From JAICYJ01 sp038212095 (GTDB lineage: Bacteria; Actinomycetota; Thermoleophilia; Gaiellales; JAICJC01), in contig JBBQUW010000022.1 in NCBI GenBank assembly GCA_038212095.1, positions 1 through 46,040 on the forward strand: a stretch of DNA of 46,040 nucleotides, in the 5' to 3' direction. Shown here in pieces: positions 27,058 through 34,060 of the stretch (within the stretch, counting starts at the first letter, position 1; each line of letters opens with the position of its first letter). Made by a program: the position numbers and the translations under genes. The notes beneath the pieces were generated by a model. That model was not told where the DNA came from. It saw only the letters and a list, made by a program, of their open reading frames with translations, and did not search any database.

Positions 27058-27367
27058 CCGCTGCCTCCGATGCCGCGGATGCATCCGGCACGGCCGCCGC
27101 CCCCGCTCCTGCGAGCTCACCCGGCCGTGCGACCTGCAGCACCTCGTTGCGGGTCGTGTTTCGCTCGGCCTGGAACCACTCGCGACAGCCGGAGGAGTGG
27201 AACCACCATTCGCGCTGGTCGCCGGCTGTGTTGTCGCGGAAGTAGAGGTAGTGGAAGAGGGCGCGCTGTTCGCCGGCCGACGTCGCTCGCACCGTCACCT
27301 CGCCGCCGTAGGAGTACTCATCGACGGCCCGCGGGCCGCAGTTGGGACAGCTGAGGATGAATGACAC
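27050..27367 (-). CDS. mgdB: N-methylglutamate dehydrogenase subunit B (SoxD-like zinc subunit)
   Basis: A 105-residue SoxD-family delta subunit. It begins VSFILSCPNCGPRAVDEYSYGG, of which CPNCGPR supplies two zinc cysteines; HYLYFRDN and EWWFHSSGCREWF supply the downstream histidine and the family signature, and RNTTRNEVL closes the core. The last 20 residues are an alanine-rich tail. In sarcosine oxidase this subunit binds zinc and has a structural role. The GTG at 27367 shares one base with the mgsC TAG, so the gene is coupled to mgsC and to mgdC. Confidence 0.9.
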   Translation of the reverse strand: MSFILSCPNCGPRAVDEYSYGGEVTVRATSAGEQRALFHYLYFRDNTAGDQREWWFHSSGCREWFQAERNTTRNEVLQVARPGELAGAGAAAVPDASAASEAAGG

Positions 27368-28782
27368 TAGTGGGGCACCTTCGTTGTCTGGGAGTGGCCG
27401 TTGTGTGGTGTCTGTGCGGACATCGCCTCCATCACGGCCTGGGCGAACGACTCCGGCCGGAATGCGAAGTTCGTCCCAACCAGGGGAATGCCGGTGATCG
27501 CGGAGGCCTCGATCGTCATCGCGCGCAGGTCCTCCGGCTCCAGGTCGTGCACATCGTTCTTGCCGCACGCGCGGGCGAACATCTGCATCTCCTGGGTCAT
27601 CGAGTTGAGGAAGCCCTCGACATGGTCAGCCGCCTCAGGCACCGGCAGCCGCGCAATCAGATCCTCATCCTGGGTCGTGATGCCGACCGGGCAGAGGCCT
27701 GTGTGGCAGTGATGGCAGCAGCCCGGCTCGGTGCCCATCCGCTCGTAGTCCTCGAGGTGCACCGGCTTGTTGCAGCCCAGCGCAATCATCGCGGCGGTGC
27801 CGATCGAGACGGCGTCCGCGCCCAGCGCAAGGCACTTGGCCGCGTCGACGCCGTTGCGGATGCCGCCTGAGATGATCAGGTTGACGACCCCCTCCAGCTG
27901 CATCTCGCGCAGCGAGGCGACCGCCTCCACCAGCGCCGCCAGGGTGGGGATGCCGGTGTGATCCATCAGCGAGTCGGGGGACGCACCGGTGCCGCCCTCC
28001 ATGCCGTCCATCACGATCACGTCGGCGCCCGCCTTGCAGGCCAGCTTGACGTCGTCGGCCACCCGGCAGGCGCCGATCTTGACGTAGATCGGGATCTGAC
28101 CGTCGGTGGCCTCGCGCAGCTCCTCGATCTTGATCTGCAGATCGTCCGGCCCGACGAAGTCGGGGTGGCGACAGGGGCTGCGCTGGTCGACGCCGGCCGG
28201 CAGCGTTCGCGCCTCGGCGATGATCGGCGAGACCTTGGCGCCCAGCAGCAGGCCGCCGGTGCCCGGCTTGGCACCCTGGCCGATCACGATCTCGGCCGCG
28301 TTTGCCAACCGCAGGTGGTGCGGGTTGAAGCCGTAGCGGCTCGGCAGCACCTGGTAGACGAGCTGGTCGGATGCCTCCCGCTCGAGGTCGAGCATGCCGC
28401 CGTCGCCCGTTGTGGTGGAGATTCCCATGCGCGTGGCGGCCATTCCCAGCGCCTGCTTGGCGTTGCGCGACAGCGCGCCGTAGCTCATGCCCGCGATCGT
28501 GATCGGCGTCTTCAGCTGGATCGGCTTGGCACCATGGCGGCCGCCGATCTCGATCGCCGTGTTGCACGACTCGCGGTAGCCCTCCAGCGGCACCCGCGAG
28601 AGCGTGCACGGCACGAACGTCAGGTCCTGGAAGTGGGGCGTGCGGCGCGTGGTGCCGAGTCCGCGGTTGGTGTAGCGGCCGAGCTCGGCCTTGGTCTGGA
28701 TGTCGTCGATCGTCTCCGGCGACCACACCCACAGCTTCTGGTGCACGTGCCCGTCGTCGCCGCGGGGGATGAACTCGCTCAT
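27367..28782 (-). CDS. mgsC: N-methylglutamate synthase subunit C (FMN/Fe-S glutamate-synthase domain)
   Basis: The 471-residue protein is the FMN-barrel domain of glutamate synthase found as a separate subunit. Readable parts are PITIAGMSYGALSRNAKQAL near 92-111, SRYGFNPHHLRLANAAE, KIGACRVADDVKLA near 235, DGMEGGTGASP near 259-269, ISGGIRNGVDAAK near 304-316, and CCHHCHTGLCPVG at 355-367, whose cysteines should bind an Fe-S cluster. With MgsA and MgsB it should convert gamma-glutamylmethylamide and 2-oxoglutarate to N-methylglutamate and glutamate. ATG 28782 overlaps the mgsB TGA and has GGAGGG seven bases upstream. A second homologue lies at the right edge of the window. GlxD is the main alternative name. 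Confidence 0.9.
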   Translation of the reverse strand: MSEFIPRGDDGHVHQKLWVWSPETIDDIQTKAELGRYTNRGLGTTRRTPHFQDLTFVPCTLSRVPLEGYRESCNTAIEIGGRHGAKPIQLKTPITIAGMSYGALSRNAKQALGMAATRMGISTTTGDGGMLDLEREASDQLVYQVLPSRYGFNPHHLRLANAAEIVIGQGAKPGTGGLLLGAKVSPIIAEARTLPAGVDQRSPCRHPDFVGPDDLQIKIEELREATDGQIPIYVKIGACRVADDVKLACKAGADVIVMDGMEGGTGASPDSLMDHTGIPTLAALVEAVASLREMQLEGVVNLIISGGIRNGVDAAKCLALGADAVSIGTAAMIALGCNKPVHLEDYERMGTEPGCCHHCHTGLCPVGITTQDEDLIARLPVPEAADHVEGFLNSMTQEMQMFARACGKNDVHDLEPEDLRAMTIEASAITGIPLVGTNFAFRPESFAQAVMEAMSAQTPHNGHSQTTKVPH

Positions 28783-29483
28783 AGCGCTGCCCTCCAGGCG
28801 TCGTACTCGTGCTTCGAGAAGTTCCATAGCTTGCGCCCCGAGACGAGCTTCTTCCACTCACGCCCGCCGCCGTCGAGGCCGTTCATGGCCAGCTCGCGCT
28901 CGATCAGGCTGCGGTCGTCGCCGGTCAGCTCGGCCTCGACGCAGTCGGCGCCCAGCGAGTGGATCGAGCCGCCCACGAACACCGTCCCCTCGTACATCGA
29001 GTCGCCGATGCCGTCGCCGGCATCGCCGCACACGATCATCGTGCCAAGCTGCATCATGAAGCCCGACATGTAGCCGACCGAGCCGCCCACCACCAGCGTG
29101 CCGCCCTTCATCGAGATACCGGTGCGCGCTCCGGTGTCGCCCTCGACAAAGAGCCGTCCACCACGGGTGGTGGCGGCCGTCGAGCTGCCGCCGTTGCCAT
29201 GCACGCTGATCGAGCCTGACATCAGGTTCTCGCCCACGCTCCAGCCGCAGTTGCCGTTGACGACGATCTCGGCGCCGTCACACATGCCGCCGCAGTACCA
29301 GCCGACCGGGCCCTCGAACACCACCCGGATCGGATGCATCACCGCCACGGCCAGGCAGTGGCGGGCGGCGGGATTGGTCAATCGCACCTCGGGCACCCCG
29401 TCCGCCGCGGCGTGCTTGATCGCCTGGTTGATCTCCCGCGTCGTGTGCTGCGAACAGTCGATCTCTGACATCAACGTAGCCAC
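28779..29483 (-). CDS. mgsB: N-methylglutamate synthase subunit B (GXGXG glutamate-synthase domain)
   Basis: The 234-residue product is built of right-handed beta-helix turns with the GXGXG pattern: GYMSGFMMQLGTMIVCGDAG, ARTGISMKGGTLVVGG, GDGIGDSMYEGTVFVGG. This is the C-terminal structural domain of large glutamate synthase, here a free subunit (GlxC/MgsB). It forms the scaffold next to the FMN subunit and has no catalytic residues. The GTG at 29483 has a GGGGAGG site seven bases upstream and overlaps mgsA by 13 bases; ATG 29471 is possible but is poorly spaced from that site. Confidence 0.9.
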   Translation of the reverse strand: MATLMSEIDCSQHTTREINQAIKHAAADGVPEVRLTNPAARHCLAVAVMHPIRVVFEGPVGWYCGGMCDGAEIVVNGNCGWSVGENLMSGSISVHGNGGSSTAATTRGGRLFVEGDTGARTGISMKGGTLVVGGSVGYMSGFMMQLGTMIVCGDAGDGIGDSMYEGTVFVGGSIHSLGADCVEAELTGDDRSLIERELAMNGLDGGGREWKKLVSGRKLWNFSKHEYDAWRAAL

Positions 29484-30370
29484 CAGCGAACCTCCCCTGC
29501 GCCCAGCTCCCGTGGCACGAGATGGGTCGAGCTGGAGACGCGTCGCAGCGCGATCTCCTCGCTCGCGATCAGCACCATCTCGTCGTCCTCGGCAAAGATC
29601 AGTGGCTTCAGCGCGAACCGGTCGCGGGCCACGCCGATGCCCTGCGGTGTCGAGATCAGGTAGGCGAAGGTGCCGTCCAGCGCCTGCACGGACGAGCGCA
29701 GCGCGTCCTCCAGCGCCGCCCCCGACTCGAGCTGGTCGGCGATGTAGACCGCGATCGCCTCCGAGTCGTTGCCGGTCGCAAAGCGGTGGCCCTTCGCCTC
29801 CAGTTTGCGGCGCAGCTTGTGGTAGTTGGTGATGTGGCCGTTGTGCACGACCGAGATGTCGGCGAACGGCCGCGCCCAGAAGGGGTGGCTGTGCGCGACG
29901 TCGACCAGCGACTCGGTTGCCATGCGGGTGTGCCCGATCGCGTGGCTGCCGTCGAACCCCGCGTACGGCGCGGCGGCCTCCACATCGGCCGCATCCCCCA
30001 CGTCCTTGACGATCTCCATCGAGCGGCCGATCGAGAATACCTCGGTGTCGGGCACGCGCTCGACGCCGTCTGCCAGCGAGCCGAGATCGCCGGCGTAGCC
30101 GATGCGAGCGCGCAGGTTCTGGCCGGTGTGGGTCTGCTCGCTCAGCGGGCCCATCTCCGATAGCGCATCGAACACGCGCTGGGGGGTGTGTCCGTTGGCC
30201 TCCATCCGCACCCGCACCACGTAGGAGTCGCTGGCCGGCCGGCCGTACAGAGCGACGCCGGTGGAGTCGGTGCCGCGGCGATCAAGCGGGGTCAACATGT
30301 CGAACATAGCGCGACCGACTGGCCCGTACCGGCTCGGGTCCTTATAAAGGAATCCACACAACCCGCACAC
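29471..30370 (-). CDS. mgsA: N-methylglutamate synthase subunit A (class II glutamine-amidotransferase-like)
   Basis: A 299-residue Ntn-hydrolase amidotransferase domain. It begins MCGLCGFLYKD, so Cys2 becomes the N-terminal nucleophile, and has DRRGTDSTGVALYG, GHTRMATESLVDVAHSHPF, VVHNGHITNYHKLR and GNDSEAIAVYI, the class II blocks. In the N-methylglutamate pathway this subunit should release methylamine from gamma-glutamylmethylamide inside the complex for transfer to 2-oxoglutarate. The GTG at 30370 has AAAGGA about nine bases upstream. About 160 bases with a strong hairpin separate it from gmaS. GlxB is the closest alternative name. Confidence 0.9.
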   Translation of the reverse strand: MCGLCGFLYKDPSRYGPVGRAMFDMLTPLDRRGTDSTGVALYGRPASDSYVVRVRMEANGHTPQRVFDALSEMGPLSEQTHTGQNLRARIGYAGDLGSLADGVERVPDTEVFSIGRSMEIVKDVGDAADVEAAAPYAGFDGSHAIGHTRMATESLVDVAHSHPFWARPFADISVVHNGHITNYHKLRRKLEAKGHRFATGNDSEAIAVYIADQLESGAALEDALRSSVQALDGTFAYLISTPQGIGVARDRFALKPLIFAEDDEMVLIASEEIALRRVSSSTHLVPRELGAGEVRWWLR

Positions 30371-30492
30371 GTCGACCAGTCCTTTCGGAGAGAGAGCGCT
30401 CAGGCGATAATCCTAGGCACCTGGGCACATCCCCTGCAGTGCCGGGACCGATGTAATTCACCGGCTTGCTGTGTGCGGATGTGCAGGCTTCG

Positions 30493-30524
30493 CGGGGTGG
30501 GCGGCCGCGGTGCCGCCCACCCCG
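30493..30524. terminator. Perfect 13-pair hairpin between gmaS and mgsA
   Basis: CGGGGTGGGCGGC (30493-30505) pairs with GCCGCCCACCCCG (30512-30524) around a six-base loop, eight bases past the gmaS stop on the minus strand. There is no T-run. It is the only strong structure in the 161-base gap (30371-30531), which holds no gene. It could be an attenuator that lowers mgs/mgd expression relative to gmaS, or an mRNA-stabilising 3' end. Confidence 0.65.
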
Positions 30525-30531
30525 AAGAGCC

Positions 30532-31908
30532 CTAGAACAGCGTCAGGTACCGGTTGACCTCCCAGGGAGTGACCTGCTCGTGGTAGGCCCGCCACTCGTC
30601 CTGCTTGGTCTTGACGTAGTAGTCGACGTAATCCTCGGTGGCGGTCTTGCCCAGCGCCTTGCGGATCACGGCGTCCTTCTCGAGGTTGCGCGTGGCGTCC
30701 AGCAGGTTGGCCGGCAGCAGCTCGATCTTGCGCCGCTTCAGCTCCTTCTCGGACAGCTCGTAGAGGTTGTCGTCGTTGTGCGGGCCGGGATCGAGGTCGT
30801 TCTCGATTCCGTCCAGGCCCGCAGCCAGGATCACGGCCATTGCCAGGTAGGGGTTGCACGACCCGTCCACGGTGCGATCCTCGACGTGGCCGCCGGGGAG
30901 CCGCAGCATCTGGGTGCGGTTGTTGGCGCCATGGGTGATGAAGATCGGCGACCAGGTCGCGCCCGAGGTGGGCGTACCGGCGGTTGTGGTCAGCCGCTTG
31001 TAGCTGTTCACCGTCGGGGCGGTGATCGCAATGTACGCCTTGGCGTGCTTCTTGAGACCGGCGGTGAACTGGTAGCCGAGCCGCGAGAGGCCGAGGCCTT
31101 GCGGGTCGTCGCCGTCCTTGAACAGGTCGGTGGAGCCGGTCTCGTCCCACAGCGACATGTGGAAGTGGCCGCCGTTGCCGGTCAGGTGGCTGAACGGCTT
31201 GGGCATGAACGTGGCCAGCATGCCGCGTTCCTGCGCCATCGCGTGCACCATGTAGCGGAAGAAGATGGCGCGATCAGCGGTGGTGACGGCGTCGGCGAAC
31301 TCGAAGTTGGACTCGAACTGGCCGTTGGCGTCCTCATGGTCGTTGGCGTAGCTGCCCCAGCCGAGCTGGTTGATGTAGGTGGACAGCGTGCTGAGGAAGT
31401 CGTACTGGCGAGTGAGTCCCTTCATGTCGTAACAGGGCTGCTCCATCTTGTCGAGCGGGTCTGCCAGTTCGATGCCGCCGTCAGCCGTCTCGCGCAGAAG
31501 GAAGAACTCGAGCTCCATGCCGACCTTGAAGGTGTAGCCGAGCTTCTTGGCACGCTCGACCTGGCGGCGCAGGATGGTGCGCGGGCAGTAGGGCCATTCC
31601 TGGCCCTCGACGGTGATGTCACAGGCGAACCGGGCCAGTCCGGGCTTGAAGGGCACCGGCGTGTAGCTGGCCAGGTCGGGTATCGCCATCATGTCGGGCG
31701 AGGCCGGCGTCTGGCCGATCGGACCGGCGGCGAAGCCGGCGAATCCCGCGCCCTCGGTGACCATGCCCTCCCAGTTCTCGATCGGCACGAGCTTGGCCGA
31801 GGGTTTGGCGTTCATGTCGACGAACTGGGCGAAGAAGAACTTGATTCCGTCCTGTTCCGCCCTGGCACGGATCGTGTCCGCCAGTGGACGCGTGCTCAGC
31901 GTGGCCAT
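30532..31908 (-). CDS. gmaS: Gamma-glutamylmethylamide synthetase GmaS (glutamine-synthetase family)
   Basis: The 458-residue protein has the glutamine synthetase fold: metal/glutamate residues in MELEFFLLRE (131-140), HEDANGQFESNFEF (191-204), the ATP-site GNGGHFHMSLWDE (244-256), and ANNRTQMLRLPGGHVEDRT (328-346). It is not a housekeeping GlnA by its neighbours: it lies upstream of mgsABC, mgdBCDA and folate genes, the setting of GmaS, which joins methylamine to the gamma-carboxyl of glutamate with ATP. A GGAGAG ribosome site precedes ATG 31908. The substrate is inferred from context; other small amines or ammonia remain possible. Confidence 0.88.
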   Translation of the reverse strand: MATLSTRPLADTIRARAEQDGIKFFFAQFVDMNAKPSAKLVPIENWEGMVTEGAGFAGFAAGPIGQTPASPDMMAIPDLASYTPVPFKPGLARFACDITVEGQEWPYCPRTILRRQVERAKKLGYTFKVGMELEFFLLRETADGGIELADPLDKMEQPCYDMKGLTRQYDFLSTLSTYINQLGWGSYANDHEDANGQFESNFEFADAVTTADRAIFFRYMVHAMAQERGMLATFMPKPFSHLTGNGGHFHMSLWDETGSTDLFKDGDDPQGLGLSRLGYQFTAGLKKHAKAYIAITAPTVNSYKRLTTTAGTPTSGATWSPIFITHGANNRTQMLRLPGGHVEDRTVDGSCNPYLAMAVILAAGLDGIENDLDPGPHNDDNLYELSEKELKRRKIELLPANLLDATRNLEKDAVIRKALGKTATEDYVDYYVKTKQDEWRAYHEQVTPWEVNRYLTLF

Positions 31909-31962
31909 GCTCGCTCTCCTTCACGTTCGGGTACCGCGGAATGTCCCATTTTCGCGCCCGGA

Positions 31963-31991
31963 TTGCTAGTCGGCGGCCGTAAACTCGTCAA
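31963..31991 (-). promoter_or_regulatory. Candidate promoter of the gmaS gene set
   Basis: On the minus strand TTGACG (31986-31991) and TAGCAA (31963-31968) are separated by 17 bases. The region is noticeably AT-rich for this genome. The start site would leave about 45-50 bases of leader before gmaS. The -10 box is a poor match, so this is tentative. Confidence 0.35.
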
Positions 31992-32068
31992 AAACGCTCC
32001 GCGAGGCCGAATTATTGGCGTCAAAGCCCGGCCAAGGGGGCGTTTCGCGCCGGCCGGCCAGCCGGCCG

Positions 32069-33886
32069 TCAGTCGCGGCCGAGCGCGCGATCGAGGCGCA
32101 GCAGCTTCAGTTCGATCTCGATCATCAGCCAGTCCTCGCGGGAGACGTCCAGACCGGTGAGGTCTTGGATCCGGCGCAGCCGCTGCCGCAACGTGTTCGG
32201 ATGGACGTACAGCGTCGTCGCCGCGGCGGCGATGTTCCCGCGCCGCCGCAGGTACTCCTCGAGCGTCATCATCAGCTGCGAGCGATGGCGCTGGTCGTAT
32301 TCGGCCAGCTGCTGCAGCGCCTCGCCACGGCGGTCACGGACGCGGCCGTCCTGCGACACCTTCAGCAGATACTTGTACGCGCCCAGATCGTCGAACGAGA
32401 TCACGCCCGGCTCGCTGCTCACGACCGACGCCGCCACCACCGCGTGCTCCGCCTCGCCAAACCCGGTGCGGAACGCCGCCGCACCCTGACAGCGATTGGA
32501 CAGGCCGATCGCCAGCGGGTGCCTAGGTGTCAGCTTGCGGTGGATCTCGCGCAGCCGCTCCGCCGCCACCGACTCGTCGTGTCCGTTCAACCTGATCAGC
32601 CCACGCACCGCCGCGTCGCGGCGGTCAAACAGCGAGCCCGGAAAGGCCCGCGACGCGGCCTGCTCGAGCGCCTCCGCCACCGCGTCCCACGTCGTCTCGG
32701 CGGGGCCCGGGCGGGGGGCCGCCTGCAACACCAGGTGGCCACTGTCCAGATCGCACCCGAGCGAACCGGCCCGCTGCTCCAGCTCGCCGGTGGTGGCCGT
32801 GCCGTGGGAGAGATCCTCCAACAGATCCTTGATCGCGTTGCGCTCCGTGAGGCGGTCGATCAGCTGCACCTTCTTGATCGCGACCGCAGCCTGGTTGGCG
32901 ATCGACCCCGCGATCTCGCGCTGCTCGGCATCGATCCGGCGGCCGCGCGGCAGCCGCAGCACCAGCGCGCCCACCAGCTCGTCGGCCGCCACCATCGGCA
33001 CCACCACTGCCCCGTCCTCGACGTCGGCTCCCCACAGCGCCGCCGCCAGCTTGCGCCCCGCCTCGGCTTTGCCCGCCCGCGCCAACTCGATGCCCAGCTC
33101 GTTCGAGTTGAGCCCGCGCGGCGCCGGGGCATCCTCCGGCCAGACCGCCCCCGGCAGCAGACGCCGGCCCTCGCCGTCGGCGATCAGCACGTAGCAACAC
33201 GACGCCTCCAGCAGCCGCTGGGCACGGCGGGCAACGGCCGGCAGCAGGCTGTCCAGCGTCGAGGCCGCTGACACCGCCCGGGCCAGATCCGACAGCCCCT
33301 CGACCAGCGCCAGCCGACGGCGCGTGTCCTGGTACAGGCGAGCGTTCTCGATCGCGCCGGCAACCAGCGTCGCCGCATGCACCAGGAACTCCGAGTCGGC
33401 CCGCGAGAACTCGCGCGGCGCCTCCACGTGCAACGAGATGACGCCGATCACCTGACCCGACTTGGCGGTCAGTGGCGCCGCGCAGAGCGACTGGTACTTC
33501 TCCTCCTCGGCCTCGGGCACCACCTTCACCCGCGGGTCGTCGAGCGCGTTCTCGGGGATGAACACCGGCTCGTTGTGTGCAGCCACCCATCCCGCCAGCC
33601 CTTCGCCGGATTCGAATCGCAGCCGGCCGACCAGCGCGCTGTATGGATCGGACACAGCCCGCAGCAGCAGTGCGCCGTCGTCGGGGTCGACGAAGTAGAT
33701 CCAGCAGGCATGGCAGTCGATCGCCTCGCTGACCAGGTCGACGATCGCCCGTAGCACCCTATCCAGGTCGAGGGACGAGGCCACGGTGTTGATGATCTGG
33801 TAGAGATAGCGGCTCTCGACCGTGCGCGGGACGACAGTGTCGCCAGCCCGCGATGTGTGAGAAACCGACATAGCCAGATCGTACAC
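32069..33886 (-). CDS. GAF-GAF-PucR-type transcriptional regulator
   Basis: About 605 residues. Two GAF domains span roughly residues 25-180 (starting YLYQIINTVASSLDLDRVLR) and 195-345 (LVEGLSDLARAVSAASTLDS). A PucR/CdaR-like middle part follows, and the C-terminal helix-turn-helix reads LEEYLRRRGNIAAAATTL then YVHPNTLRQRLRRIQDLTG. Such proteins sense a small ligand in the GAF domains and control a neighbouring catabolic operon. It lies directly upstream of gmaS on the same strand and is divergent from the acyl-CoA-dehydrogenase-like gene, so it is the prime candidate regulator for both. The GTG at 33886 has GGGGAGG five bases upstream; ATG 33871 is spaced too far from that site. Confidence 0.88.
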   Translation of the reverse strand: MYDLAMSVSHTSRAGDTVVPRTVESRYLYQIINTVASSLDLDRVLRAIVDLVSEAIDCHACWIYFVDPDDGALLLRAVSDPYSALVGRLRFESGEGLAGWVAAHNEPVFIPENALDDPRVKVVPEAEEEKYQSLCAAPLTAKSGQVIGVISLHVEAPREFSRADSEFLVHAATLVAGAIENARLYQDTRRRLALVEGLSDLARAVSAASTLDSLLPAVARRAQRLLEASCCYVLIADGEGRRLLPGAVWPEDAPAPRGLNSNELGIELARAGKAEAGRKLAAALWGADVEDGAVVVPMVAADELVGALVLRLPRGRRIDAEQREIAGSIANQAAVAIKKVQLIDRLTERNAIKDLLEDLSHGTATTGELEQRAGSLGCDLDSGHLVLQAAPRPGPAETTWDAVAEALEQAASRAFPGSLFDRRDAAVRGLIRLNGHDESVAAERLREIHRKLTPRHPLAIGLSNRCQGAAAFRTGFGEAEHAVVAASVVSSEPGVISFDDLGAYKYLLKVSQDGRVRDRRGEALQQLAEYDQRHRSQLMMTLEEYLRRRGNIAAAATTLYVHPNTLRQRLRRIQDLTGLDVSREDWLMIEIELKLLRLDRALGRD

Positions 33887-34060
33887 TCGCACCTCCCCAA
33901 GCCGCTCCGACGTGGAGTCAGGCCGCACGGCGTGTACGAGCCGAAGCGTTGGCCGCAGCAGGGTTGGACGTGGCTCCATAGCCCCAGCGCCACGCGAGGC
34001 GTAGGATACGCGGGGAATTTCGTTTTCCCACTGCATCAGTTCCAACGAGAGGAGTCCTGA
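33887..34060. promoter_or_regulatory. Divergent intergenic region between PucR-type regulator and acyl-CoA-dehydrogenase-like gene
   Basis: This 174-base gap must hold promoters for both genes. Seen here: a TAGGAT hexamer at 34002-34007 that could be a -10 box for the rightward gene, without a clear -35; and an inverted pair TCGTACAC (33879-33886, overlapping the regulator start) and GTGTACGA (33932-33939), 45 bases apart, which could be operator halves. GAGAGGAG at 34047-34054 is the ribosome site of the rightward gene. Confidence 0.35.

Noticed and set aside
22452..27367. Calling the four Sox-like subunits sarcosine oxidase SoxBDAG
   Set aside because: Linked gmaS and mgsABC and the Fe-S cysteines in the alpha subunit fit N-methylglutamate dehydrogenase better; sarcosine remains an untested alternative.
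30532..31908. Calling gmaS a housekeeping glutamine synthetase
   Set aside because: The fold alone allows it, but its genomic setting is that of gamma-glutamylmethylamide synthetase.
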